In this document: positions 25,399 through 34,227 of the stretch, piece by piece | How the letters are laid out: the number at the start of each line of letters is the position of its first letter | Numbering within the stretch: position 1 is the first letter of the stretch | NCBI RefSeq assembly: GCF_907163085.1 | Contig: NZ_CAJQTX010000001.1 | Location: 761,001 to 825,000 of the forward strand | Reading direction: 5' to 3' | Length of the DNA stretch: 64,000 nucleotides | From: Candidatus Accumulibacter sp. ACC003 | Lineage (GTDB): Bacteria; Pseudomonadota; Gammaproteobacteria; Burkholderiales; Rhodocyclaceae | Made by a program: the position numbers and the translations under genes | Notes under the pieces: model-generated | What the model was told of the DNA's origin: nothing | The model's database searches: none | The model's input: only the letters and a program-made list of their open reading frames with translations

Positions 25399-25887
25399 TC
25401 ATTCATCAGGGGCAGCTGCGGGACTGCCAATCGCCATGTAATGCACCGCCATGACGTCGATGCTACGCAGGCGACGGCTCAGTTCGCGGGCCAGATTCAG
25501 AACGATCAGCGTGAAGGTCGGCAGGTCGGACTCGTAGATCCGGAACAGGTCGCCATTGGACAGCGCCAGCGCCGCGACGGATTCGAGCGCGCGCACCGTC
25601 GCCGAGCGGCGCTGCATGTCGATCAACTCCATCTCGCCGAATACATCGCCGACCTTCAGAATGGCGATGCGCTTCTCGAAAACGCCGTCCTCCGCGACCG
25701 TAGCCTTCAGCACTTCGACCGAGCCGCAGCAGATCAGGAACAGGGAGTCGCCATCGTCACCTTCGCGGACGATGGCCTCGCCGGCAGCGAAACGGCACTC
25801 GCGCAGCAGCGGAACGATCGCCGCTATGGCTCGGTCGTCGACGCCGCCGAATAGAGGCTGGTCCTGCAGGAATCGGCTTGTGATCAT
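25399..25887 (-). CDS. cyclic-nucleotide-binding (Crp-like) domain protein without DNA-binding domain
   Basis: A 162-aa protein with a single cNMP-binding beta-roll at residues 10-125 (FAAGEAIVREGDDGDSLFLI, VLKVGDVFGEMELI, RRSATVRALE). The phosphate-binding cassette reads GEMELIDMQRRSATV, where classical cAMP sites have GE-LAL----R-A. A C-terminal helix follows (LNLARELSRRLRSI), but there is no HTH. It therefore acts as a small binding or regulatory subunit, not a transcription factor. It is convergent with the CZB gene with a 6-base gap. Confidence 0.87.
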   Translation of the reverse strand: MITSRFLQDQPLFGGVDDRAIAAIVPLLRECRFAAGEAIVREGDDGDSLFLICCGSVEVLKATVAEDGVFEKRIAILKVGDVFGEMELIDMQRRSATVRALESVAALALSNGDLFRIYESDLPTFTLIVLNLARELSRRLRSIDVMAVHYMAIGSPAAAPDE

Positions 25888-25982
25888 CGCTCACCTCGAT
25901 CGTTAAAGACGATTGCCGGCTTGGCCAATCGGCTGTTGCTGAGTCGCTTGTTGACTATTGTGCAGCACACGGCAAGCATGAG

Positions 25983-27212
25983 TCACTTTGCGGCTTGCCG
26001 CTTGCGCTGTCGTGAGTGTGGCGCCAGTGGGCCAGCCACGGCGCCACGCGCGTGCGACGCCAGGCGATTTACCAGGCCGAGAAGCTGCGGCAAAGTCTGC
26101 CTTTCGAGGTCCAGGTGCTGCTGGACGTCGCGGCGGGCCTGCACCCGCAAGGCTTGTATCCGCTGGGGGTCGTCAAGGACCGAAATAATCGCTTCGGCGA
26201 GCGCCGCTGGCGAGAAGAAATCGACCAGCAGTCCGTTGCGCCCGGCCTTGACGACCTCGCGAACGGGCGCTGTATCCGAGGCGATCACCGGGCAACCGCA
26301 GGACATCGCTTCAAGCAGTGACCACGATACGACAAACGGGTAGGTGAGGTAGACGTGCGCGCTGGAAAGCCGCAAGACGTCGATGAACGTGGCGTAGGGC
26401 ACTTTGCCCAGGAAGTGCACCCGTCGGCCGTCGAGGCTGTCGCCGAGTTCCCTGCAATAGGCGTCGCGGTAGCATTCGCCAGCCGGCAGGCGACGACCAT
26501 AGCTGACTTCGTCGCCACCGACGATCAATACCTGCGCATTCGGTCGCGCCGCCAGCACGGCCGGCAGGGCGCGCATGAAGGTATGAAAACCGCGGTACGG
26601 TTCGAGGTTGCGGGCCACGTAAGTGACGACCTCGGCGCCCGAACGCAACGTTCCGCGGCCATCGGGCAAGACGAAGTCGAGCACCTCGCCGGGGCAGACC
26701 AGGTCGGTCTGGACGCCGTCGTGGATTACCTGGATGCGCGAGTGAAACGCTTGCGGGTACTGGTCACGCTGCCAGCGCGTCGGGCTCAGACCAGCATCGG
26801 CCGCCGCCAGGCTGATCAGCTGCGTAGCGTTGCGGATACGCAGCCGGCACTGATCGTCGAAGGAGGTCGGAAACTCCGGGTCAAAACCCATATCCGACCC
26901 CTGCGCGCGGTAAAAGAATTCGAGATAGACGAGTAACGGGGATTCGGGGTAAACGTCCTTGAGAAACAGCGCTTCGCCCCAGCCGGGATGCGCGCAAATC
27001 ACATCGGGAACGAAACCGGTCTTGCGCAGGGCCATCGCCACCCGGAGCACCGCCTGGCCGCGGCGGATCGCCGCCTCGGAACTGTGCAGGTAATGATGCG
27101 TTTTCTTCGCCGCTCCCGGTGGCTCCGGATACGCCAGCAAGCGGATGCGTGGATGCAGAGCGCGTGCCCGTTGGAGGTTCACCTCCTCACCGATGGCGAC
27201 TACTTCGTTGTC
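25983..27212 (-). pseudogene. glycosyltransferase family 4, C-terminal 409 aa (gene split by IS66 element)
   Basis: This is the larger part of a GT4 gene. It starts DNEVVAIGEEVNLQRARALHP and carries the GT-B donor domain with TYVARNLEPYRGFHTFMRAL, VGGDEVSYG, and the nucleotide-sugar motif SWSLLEAMSCGCPVIASD followed by NGLLVDFFSPAAL. The missing first 25 codons lie at 32280-32354, on the far side of a transposon with 8-bp target duplications. Joining the two fragments restores one frame of 434 aa. An in-frame TTG at 27236, inside the IS end, could give a truncated product lacking the first beta strand of the acceptor domain; I judge it non-functional. The substrate is unknown; surface polysaccharide is likely. 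Confidence 0.93.
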
Positions 27213-27220
27213 GAGCGAGT
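27213..27220. repeat. 8-bp target-site duplication, left copy (GAGCGAGT)
   Basis: GAGCGAGT abuts the left end of the IS66-type element and is repeated exactly at 32280-32287. Eight bases is the duplication length known for IS66-family elements. Confidence 0.95.
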
Positions 27221-27269
27221 GTAAGTATTCGGCCAACCCGTAGTGAGCCAGCGCCGTTGGCGAGGCCGG

Positions 27270-27393
27270 TTAGCGGCAGAGGACTGATCGGAAGGCTCTG
27301 TGAAGGGGATAGAGCCAGATATCCTTGATCGGGAGGATCGACTTGCGGGTGGGGCACTTCTTGCCTCGGCCGGCGGTTTGGCCGACCTTGATC
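27270..27393 (-). pseudogene. DruA-like passenger gene, 3' fragment
   Basis: This is the last part of the DUF4338/DruA-like gene, beyond the inner IS. Joined to the 5' fragment through the CAGTT duplication it reads AANWIKVGQTAGRGKK, then KSILPIKDIWLYPLHR, ending at TAA 27270-27272. Both the AANW...GRGK motif and the IWLYPL ending are standard for the family. Confidence 0.9.
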
Positions 27394-27398
27394 CAGTT

Positions 27399-29774
27399 CA
27401 GATTTCCTGATCTCGGAGGAAACCGGGTTGGCACTTCAGACAAGAGTGAAGGTCATTCTTGCCCCGGTTTCCGGATGCGGAAAATCTTGCAGGGTGAGTT
27501 CCTCGAGGAGCGCGGCGATAGCGCGATCATGAGCTGGGCTGGCCATCCGGTGAATTTTGATGGTCAGGGTGTTGGCTAGCGCGTTCGGTTCGATGTCAGC
27601 GGAAGAAACGAACAATTCGCGAATGAGCGCACGTGCGTCGTCCTCCTTCTTCAAGTGGCGGCGCAATAGCGCCACCATGGCGGTCTCGGCCCGGTAGGCG
27701 ACCATTTTCACGGTATCGCAGAGCATCTTGTTCAGCGGCGGCAGTTGGGTCGGTCGCTCGGTCTCGGGCAGACTGTCGATCGTCACCTTTCGGGGGCTTG
27801 CCTTGCGCGCCGCGCAAAGTCGCTTGAGCTCCTCCTGAACGGCCTGCAGTGCTTCGACAGACTCGGCGTTTTTCTGGATTTCGCCGCCGTCGTTCAAGGC
27901 CGTCCTGGCGATTGCGGCCTGCAGTTTTCTTTCGCTCTGGCGGGTTTGCCTGACGGCCTTGTCGAGTTCCCGCCAGCGGGGGTTAACGACCTGGTGAGTG
28001 CCGGGAAGAGATTCGTCTCCGTACTCGATAAGCCCATCAATATCATAATGTTCCATCATGTACGCGAAGTAGTTTTCCTGGCACCAACGGGCGAACATCC
28101 GCCCAGCGATGGTGGTGTTTCCGAGTTGCCGGGCGGTCGTGATCACGGCTGTTTGATGTCCCGTCTGGGTCAGCCGACGAACTTCGCTCACGGCCAGGCT
28201 GCCATCGCCTGTGCCGAGTCGGGTTTCGCGCATGGCGAGTTTCATCCCGGTGCTGCCGCCTGCCGGCAGATGGACTTCCTGTTCCTGAAACACCTCTTCG
28301 GACCAGAGGTCCTTGACGTTCTTGCGGTAGGTCAGTGCGCCGATGCGCTGTTTCCAGAGTCTGCCGAGGAGACTCTGGGTGGCCCCTTCCCGATCGAAGA
28401 CCATGACAAACCGGTGCAGGGTCGGGTCGGCGTCCAGTTCGGCCGGCGTCGGCTGTCCCGGGACAATCTCCAGCAGTTGGGGGACGATGTCCTTGAGCAG
28501 GGTCTCGGCGAGTCCGTCATTGAGCGGCTGCGAAACCACAAAGAACGGGCGACCCAGGGCATCGTTAACCCAGTAGTCGGTGGTGCCCCGCAGGCACAGG
28601 CGTTCGCGCGAGACGTAGCGCTTCGACAGCCTGGCCTGCTCGCCGTGATACACCCGAACATGACCATCGACATACAGGTAACCCGCTTCTTCTGGCTCAC
28701 TTTCCATCCAGAGCTTCGCGAGATCCCGCATCCAGGCTGCCGGGTCACCCGTCTTGGCCAGCAGATGGACCTTTTCCCGCAGGGTGCGGACTTCCGGTAC
28801 CCGGTCCAGGCCGATGACTTTGCCGAGTTCTCCGGGCGAGGTTTGTCGCAGATGTTCCGGCCGCTTGATTCGCCCCAGGGCCATGAAGCCGAGGACGAGA
28901 AGGATGTGCAAGGCGCTGTAGAATCCCCGGGGCAGCTTGAGATGGCGATCCAGGCCGGTCAGTAGCCCGTTCGCGCACAAGGCCGGCAAGCCGGCCAACA
29001 GCCCCCCCATCGCCACATCGTGGCTCGCTTCGAAGCGCGTCGTCGCACCGGTCGCCAATCCCAGCGCCGTTTGGATCCGCTCGTCGGCGCGCGTGCAGGC
29101 GGTGCCCATCCCCGCGGCGGCTTCCGCATCCGCCCGGCTGCGCTCACTCTTGGTGCTCGCCGCTTCCAACTCCCCTGCCTCTTGCGGCAAGGCGGCCAAC
29201 TGCGGCACGCCCTGGCGCCGGATCGCCTTGCGCAGCGTCGACTCCTGGACGCCCACCTGCCGTGCCACTTCGGCAGGACGCTTTCCCTCGCTCAACAGCC
29301 GCGCGCATTCGGCACTCTTGTCCGGCGTCATGATCCGCGGCCGGCTCGCCGCCGCCGGTCGAAAGAAAGACGATGGCCCGGCTTTGCGGCTTTGTCCCAC
29401 CCAGTTCATCAGCGTGCGGTGCGGGATGCACAGCGGTGGCCTTTCCAGTTCGACCGCCTTGACGTGCCCGTTCTCCATCAGGCTGGTCAGAGCGAACCTG
29501 CGGCCAGCGTCGTCTCCTACGGGGTGCGAGAAGTAATTGTCTCCCCCAACAAAGTAGATCGCTTGGCCATCCTTCTCCAGAATCGCCAACCCTTCTCCCA
29601 CTTTCTGCGCACCATCCGGAAACCCTGGAAGCCACGATTGCCTCAACGTCTGCTCCTCCTTGCACTCCTAGCGAAGCTTGGTTTATGCCATAAGAAAATC
29701 ATGGCCGTCAAAATAAAGTGCCACGTGCAATTCCGGAATTCTACCTACATTCCCGGCCGGGATCAGGAAATCTG
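27399..29774 (-). mobile_element. 2376-bp insertion sequence, copy 1 (inside the IS66 element)
   Basis: Terminal inverted repeats CAGATTTCCTGATCtCGG (27399 side) and CAGATTTCCTGATCcCGG (29774 side, minus strand) match at 17 of 18 positions. The flanking 5-bp duplication is CAGTT at 27394-27398 and 29775-29779. One transposase gene fills the element. A second copy of identical length is at 61073-63448 in the opposite orientation. The IS family is not one I can name with certainty. Confidence 0.95.
27436..29646 (-). CDS. DDE transposase of the 2376-bp IS, copy 1
   Basis: A 736-aa transposase. The N-terminal part has a helix-turn-helix-like stretch (ECARLLSEGKRPAEVARQVG). A central RNase H-like core follows with GYLYVDGHVRVYHG (first Asp), RFVMVFDREGATQSLLG (second Asp) and RWCQENYFAYMMEHYDIDG (candidate Glu). 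A coiled-coil region near 570-640 comes after it (QSERKLQAAIART, EALQAVQEELKRLC). Translation starts at TTG behind AAGGAGGA. It differs from copy 2 at two residues (SLPETERP, ALLEELTL). The fold suggests the IS4/IS1634-like DDE superfamily, but the length is unusual and the family is left open. The frame is intact and probably active. Confidence 0.85.
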   Translation of the reverse strand: MRQSWLPGFPDGAQKVGEGLAILEKDGQAIYFVGGDNYFSHPVGDDAGRRFALTSLMENGHVKAVELERPPLCIPHRTLMNWVGQSRKAGPSSFFRPAAASRPRIMTPDKSAECARLLSEGKRPAEVARQVGVQESTLRKAIRRQGVPQLAALPQEAGELEAASTKSERSRADAEAAAGMGTACTRADERIQTALGLATGATTRFEASHDVAMGGLLAGLPALCANGLLTGLDRHLKLPRGFYSALHILLVLGFMALGRIKRPEHLRQTSPGELGKVIGLDRVPEVRTLREKVHLLAKTGDPAAWMRDLAKLWMESEPEEAGYLYVDGHVRVYHGEQARLSKRYVSRERLCLRGTTDYWVNDALGRPFFVVSQPLNDGLAETLLKDIVPQLLEIVPGQPTPAELDADPTLHRFVMVFDREGATQSLLGRLWKQRIGALTYRKNVKDLWSEEVFQEQEVHLPAGGSTGMKLAMRETRLGTGDGSLAVSEVRRLTQTGHQTAVITTARQLGNTTIAGRMFARWCQENYFAYMMEHYDIDGLIEYGDESLPGTHQVVNPRWRELDKAVRQTRQSERKLQAAIARTALNDGGEIQKNAESVEALQAVQEELKRLCAARKASPRKVTIDSLPETERPTQLPPLNKMLCDTVKMVAYRAETAMVALLRRHLKKEDDARALIRELFVSSADIEPNALANTLTIKIHRMASPAHDRAIAALLEELTLQDFPHPETGARMTFTLV

Positions 29775-30508
29775 CAGTTGGCGGCCTGGTAGCAGGTGCC
29801 GCGATGGCGGGGCGTCTCGACGAAGGTTTCGAGTAGTACGGGGCGGTAGCCGTAGCGCGCCAGCCAGTCCTTGGGCAATTGCCGCTGCATAAGCGAGAGG
29901 ATCTTGGAGGCCAGGCCCTTGCACTGGATCCAGGGCAGGATCAGAAAGCGGGCATTGTTCACCACCAGTTGCAGGTTCCTTTGTCGCTGCTCATCGTGCC
30001 AACCGATGAATTGCTCGCGCGCGGCGAGTTTCCAGGCGCTGGCGCCGAAGCTGAGCAAGGCGACCAGGGTCTCGCCGGCGAAGACGAAGTAGCGGCTCTG
30101 ACTGCCCGCCATGGGCGTGTGGCCGAGATAGTGGTAGCGGGCGATGTACTCGTTCCACAGACGCGAGTTCGCCGAACCGACGACCTGATGCAGACGCAGC
30201 GGCGGCAGTTCATGCACCGGCTGGGTGAGCAACGGTTGTGGATCGGTGGCGTGAGTAGGCAGATACTCGGGTTGGCGAGGAGCGGCCCGTCGTGCCGCCG
30301 GCAGGGTGAGCAGGCCGTCGGCCTGCATACGCAGCATGGCCACCCGGCAGGTCATATCCTTCAGCTCGCCATTGGGCTTACGCCAGTCGAAGAGCTCACA
30401 CACCTGGCGCGACAGTTGCGCGCGGCTGCTGCCAGGATGGGCTTCGATCAGGCGGCAGAGGGCCTGCAGTTCGTCGTCGGTAAAGTGACGCCCGCAATAA
30501 GGCTTCAC
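29775..30508 (-). pseudogene. DruA-like (DUF4338) passenger gene of the IS66 element, 5' fragment
   Basis: This fragment encodes about 244 residues of a 285-aa protein. Residues 1-75 form a winged-helix-like N-terminal part (FTDDELQALCRLIEAHPGSSRAQLSRQVCELF, then DMTCRVAMLRMQADGLLTLP). The DUF4338/DruA core follows (RYHYLGH, LLSFGASAWK, FIGW, LQLVVNNARFLILP, LASKILSL, LLETFVETPRHRGTCYQAAN). The ATG at 30508 overlaps the tnpC stop as ATGA, so the two are translationally coupled. The inner IS cuts it after AAN; the frame then runs 11 codons into the IS to a stop at 29741. Its core resembles the N-terminal domain of the ISAs1-type protein at 4.8 kb. Confidence 0.9.
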
Positions 30509-31728
30509 GAGCTATCGATGGGACGGCTCTGATCGACCGGGATGCCACGCATCTGAGCCAGTCGATCGGTCGCCATCGCCCAGGGCAGAAAGGCACTCAA
30601 GTCCGTCGGCGGCAGGTTGCCGTTGGCGGCGCAGGCCTCCAGATACGCCGTCAGCCAGGTGCGCGGGTTGATTCCCCACAAGCGCAGCGTCAGCAGCAAG
30701 CTGAACATCGTCGCGGCGAGTGCGCCGGACCAGAGACTGCCCGACCCATAGAAGTTCTTGCGTGCGACCACCGGCGTGCGCTGTGCGCGCTCGGCGGCAT
30801 TATTGTCCATCGCCACCTCGGGGCGGTCGACAAAGACGGTCAGGCCGGACCAATGTTTGCGCATGCTTCGCAGCACCTTGCTCGCCGGCATTTTGAGCGC
30901 CGGGTTCGCCAGTTCGCTTTCCCGTTGACTGGCCATTTGCGTGATCGCCTGCCGCAAGGCGCGGTCGCGTTCGGCCCACTGTACTGGGTCGCTACGGACT
31001 TCCAGGCGCCGTCCATTCAAGTGGTAGAGCTGAGCGATCTGCTCGACCCAGGCCAGTGCCCAGTCCGCGAGCTCCGGATGGGCGTTGGCCAGTTCCAGGA
31101 AATCACGCCGCTGATGTGCCCAGCAGAAAGCCAGAATGAAGTGGTCAAGGACTCGCGCGAGCTTCTTGTAGGCCGAATAGCGATCACAGATGATGACTCC
31201 TCCGGCGCTACCGGAGAGCTCCCGGATCGGCACCGCCGCCGAGCGGCTCGGGTCGAGCACGAAGTGGATGACCGATGGGCCGTGGAACACCCAGAAATAC
31301 CAGCGATGTCCGACCTTCCCTTCGGTCTCGGCAAAGACCCGCCAGCGGGTCTCGTCTGCGTGCCACTGTTTCTCGCTGCGTAGTTGGCCAAGCAGTGCTT
31401 CTTCAAGCGGCTCGAACAGCGGTGCCAAGGCACGCAGTCCGCCGGCCACCGTTCCTGCCGAGAGCGTCAGTCCGTGGTCGGACAAGTCTCGCAGAAGCCG
31501 ATGCGTCGGCTGGCCGTACAAGAACTTCGACAGCAGCAGGTGCACCCAGATCGACACGCCGTACTTTCCACGCGGGATCAATCGTGCCGGCGGTGGCGCG
31601 GTCAGAATACCCCGCGCGCCCGAACACTGACAGGTCCGCCGGTAGCGCCGCCGGCAGATCTTCCGGCGGTAGGCCTTGACCTCGATCTCGAGGACTTCAC
31701 TGTCTTCCGTGCCGGGAAAGTCGACGTA
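30505..31728 (-). pseudogene. IS66 transposase TnpC, central and C-terminal part
   Basis: This part carries the IS66 transposase from DFPGTEDSEVLEIEVKAYRR to the end. DDE residues are present: WHADETRWRVF, ICDRYSAYKKL and DNNAAERAQRTPVVARKNF. The C-terminal IS66 tail GNLPPTDLSAFLPW is there too. The open frame extends upstream to 31938, but that stretch is out-of-frame translation of the N-terminal part. The zinc-finger segment usually found just before DFPGTEDSE is missing. The stop overlaps the DruA-like start by ATGA. Confidence 0.88.
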
Positions 31729-31739
31729 GCCCAGACTTC

Positions 31740-32227
31740 CGCCCGTGACCCGCTGCTCCCGGTTGCTGACCTCGAGCTCGCGACGATTTTTGGTCCGCCG
31801 CCGGGTTCTTCTCGGCTCCCGAAGAGCGTTCTGACTTGCGACCAAACAGGCGTTTTTGCAGATCGCGGATCCGGCCCTGGGCCTGCTCGAGCTCGCTACG
31901 CAAGGCCGCCTCACGCGCCGCCGCTTGCTCCGCCGCACGCGCCATTTCCACCCGATGAGCGGCCTCCGATTCCGCCAAACGGACCAGCGCTTGCCGATGT
32001 TGGCTGCGCCAGAAGTTGGCCTCCCAACGGAGCTTGATTTCCTGCTCCTTGGTCAACGTCACCAACACCTCGGCGAACGGCGCCACTTGGCGGTGACTTG
32101 CCGCCGATCCTCCGCAGATAATGTCCGTAGCCGTGCCCATGCGCCGCATGGTGCCGGATTTCCGCTGCTGTGTCCAGTCCAGATCTCCGGGCTGCCCGCC
32201 AATCGCTGACGGAAGCTCGCCCACCAA
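31740..32227 (-). pseudogene. IS66 transposase TnpC, N-terminal coiled-coil part
   Basis: The frame holds the leucine-zipper-like coiled coil of TnpC (LTKEQEIKLRWEANFWRSQH, VEMARAAEQAAAREAALRSE, RIRDLQKRLFGRKSERS) and the conserved RGQQPGAAGHGR motif. It then runs out of frame. In intact relatives GHGR is followed by about 30 residues with two CxxC zinc pairs before the FPGTEDSE motif. Here the two motifs are only a few codons apart and in different frames, which indicates a deletion with frameshift. A TTG at 32227 opens the frame; the true start may be further in. Confidence 0.8.
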
Positions 32228-32243
32228 AAAAACCGGGGCTACG

Positions 32244-32279
32244 GGTTCACCGAATACTTACGGTTCACCGAATACTTAC
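32244..32279. repeat. tandemly duplicated IS66 terminal repeat (2 x 18 bp)
   Basis: GGTTCACCGAATACTTAC occurs twice back to back (32244-32261 and 32262-32279). Each copy is the outer 18 bases of the IS end in inverted orientation. The target duplication abuts the outer copy, so the extra end moved with the element or arose during its insertion. Confidence 0.9.
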
Positions 32280-32354
32280 GAGCGAGTTGGCCAGCGCTGG
32301 CGCCAGGTACTTGTATTGTCCGGGAAAATTCTGGTGTACAAAGAGGATTCGCAT
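32280..32354 (-). pseudogene. glycosyltransferase family 4, N-terminal 25 codons
   Basis: From ATG at 32354 the frame reads MRILFVHQNFPGQYKYLAPA and then LANSL, the standard start of this GT4 subgroup (Rossmann strand plus the HQNFPGQ loop). The last codon falls in the 8-bp duplication 32280-32287, after which the IS66 end begins. It joins in frame to DNEVVAIGEE at 27212. The promoter should lie in the 143-base divergent gap shared with tadA. Confidence 0.93.
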
Positions 32355-32401
32355 GACCGCTGGAGTGCCTCACGAGAAACATTGGTAATCCCGGATGTTA
32401 G

Positions 32402-32968
<567 letters not shown>

Positions 32969-32972
32969 CACG

Positions 32973-33455
32973 ATGTATGTCGAGATCTCGATCAGCCGGC
33001 AATTGCTGACCGTGTTCGATGCCGCCGGGTCGGTATGGCGCTCGTATTCGGTGTCGACGGCGAGCAAGGGGCCTGGCGAAGAGAATGGCAGTTATTGCAC
33101 GCCGCGTGGCAGGCATATCGTGCGCGCCAAGATCGGCGCCGGACAGGCCGAGAACACGGTGTTTGTCGGCCGTCGTCCGAGTGGCGAGGTCTATTGCCGC
33201 GAACTGGGCGAGCGTTTCCCCAAGCGTGACTGGATTCTGACGCGCATTCTCTGGCTGTCAGGCTGCGAAGCAGGCCGCAACCGGCTGGGGAGCGTTGATA
33301 CCATGCGCCGCTACGTTTACATTCACGGCAGCCCGGATGGCACGCCGATGGGCCGGCCGGGCTCGCATGGCTGCATCCGCATGCGCAACACCGACATCCT
33401 TGAACTCTTCGAGCGGCTGACGCCCTACACGCCGGTTGAGATCAGCGAGGACTGA
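32973..33455 (+). CDS. L,D-transpeptidase (YkuD family)
   Basis: A 160-aa protein with the YkuD catalytic signature HGSPD plus GSHGCIRM (catalytic His and Cys). This domain forms 3-3 peptidoglycan cross-links or attaches lipoproteins. The start ATG 32973 lies 4 bases after the tadA stop and has GAGGGGAT upstream; the longer frame to 32886 is overlap noise. No signal peptide is visible: the protein opens MYVEISISRQLLTVFD, which is itself the first strand of the domain. Export is therefore unclear; this short cytosolic-looking form occurs widely in proteobacteria (ErfK/YbiS/YcfS/YnhG annotations). It overlaps the convergent NRDE gene by 31 bases. Confidence 0.88.
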   Translation: MYVEISISRQLLTVFDAAGSVWRSYSVSTASKGPGEENGSYCTPRGRHIVRAKIGAGQAENTVFVGRRPSGEVYCRELGERFPKRDWILTRILWLSGCEAGRNRLGSVDTMRRYVYIHGSPDGTPMGRPGSHGCIRMRNTDILELFERLTPYTPVEISED

Positions 33456-34207
33456 AAGCTCTCGCGCACCTCGCCAGTGGCCACCGCGCCAACGGCGAAG
33501 CTGCGCTCGATCAGCGTCGTTCGGCCGTCGCGATGCCGGGTAAGCAGTGTGCCGGCGCGCGTCCCGTAGCTCGGCGACCTGACGAAGACGGCCGACAGGA
33601 CGCGTTCCCACTCGAGCGGCACACCGGTCTCCGGCAGGTGCGAATCGGCGACGATTTCCTGATCGGCAAGCACCTCGAAGAACGGTGCCGTTGCCGGCAA
33701 ACGCGCCAGCGCGGCGGCAAAGGCCGCCTTGGCGCTCGCCAGCTTGGGCCAGGGAGTATCCAGGAGATGGTTCGAGAGGCCGTAGATGCCCGGGCTCAAA
33801 GAGCGTGGCCGACGATCGCCGCGGTTGGCAAAGTAAGCGAGAGTGTGCTCGTCGCCGACGAAGACGTTGAAGCCATTGTAGTCGGCGGCACGCACCGCGA
33901 GCTGTGCCAGATACGCTTGCGGGCTGGCGTCGCCGGTCAGGAAATCGGCGACCAGGGCGCCGCGCGAGTGCGCGTCGGCGCGGACTTTGCCACCCTCGCG
34001 ATAATTGGTGAGGGCCGCGAAACGCTGCTCGTGAGCGGCTCCCAACCAGGTTCCGCCGGCTTCCAGGTCACGGCCAGCGAGAACCTGCGGCGCGTCGGGC
34101 CAGAACGCCGCAGCGGCTGCCGGACGGGCGAAGAATTCGTCGCGGTTGGCGGCGACGACCAGAGGATAGTCGGCATGCACCCGCCAGGCGATCAGGATCA
34201 GACACAT
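33425..34207 (-). CDS. NRDE (TANGO2-like) family protein
   Basis: A 260-aa protein that begins MCLILIAW and has the family-defining AANRDEFFARP, then GGTWLGAAHEQRFAALTNYR and GIYGLSNHLLDTPWPK. The Cys2 start resembles Ntn-hydrolase family members. TANGO2 homologues have been linked to heme and lipid handling, but the bacterial role is unproven. It is 20 bases downstream of ygfZ in the same direction, so the two are probably cotranscribed. Its end overlaps the convergent L,D-transpeptidase gene. Confidence 0.88.
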   Translation of the reverse strand: MCLILIAWRVHADYPLVVAANRDEFFARPAAAAAFWPDAPQVLAGRDLEAGGTWLGAAHEQRFAALTNYREGGKVRADAHSRGALVADFLTGDASPQAYLAQLAVRAADYNGFNVFVGDEHTLAYFANRGDRRPRSLSPGIYGLSNHLLDTPWPKLASAKAAFAAALARLPATAPFFEVLADQEIVADSHLPETGVPLEWERVLSAVFVRSPSYGTRAGTLLTRHRDGRTTLIERSFAVGAVATGEVRESFQSSLISTGV

Positions 34208-34227
34208 CGTCAGCGCGCCCGGCGGAA

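Larger units (their letters stand above)
27221..32279 (-). mobile_element. IS66-family element (tnpC plus DruA-like passenger), interrupted by a second IS
   Basis: The ends are GTAAGTATTCGGCCAACCCG at 27221 and, on the minus strand, GTAAGTATTCGGTGAACC at 32279 and again at 32261. The inner right copy matches the left end at 21 of 23 positions. GTAAG ends and an 8-bp duplication fit IS66. Gene order on the minus strand is tnpC (in two frames), then a DruA-like gene coupled by ATGA; no tnpA/tnpB is seen, as in ISBst12-like members. Removing the inner 2376-bp IS and one 5-bp duplication leaves a 2678-bp element, a normal IS66 size. It sits inside a glycosyltransferase gene. Confidence 0.93.

Noticed and set aside
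25983-26343. plus-strand frames opposite the glycosyltransferase end
   Set aside because: Arg/Ser/Pro-rich shadow translations without domain or ribosome binding site.
27221-27236. TTG at 27236 as the true glycosyltransferase start
   Set aside because: These codons lie inside the IS66 terminal repeat; the real start (MRILFVHQNFPG) is at 32354 and joins exactly through the 8-bp duplication.
27745-28965. 406-codon antisense frame in the 2376-bp IS (also at 61882-63102)
   Set aside because: Present in both copies only because the copies are identical; it has no start signals or recognisable domain.
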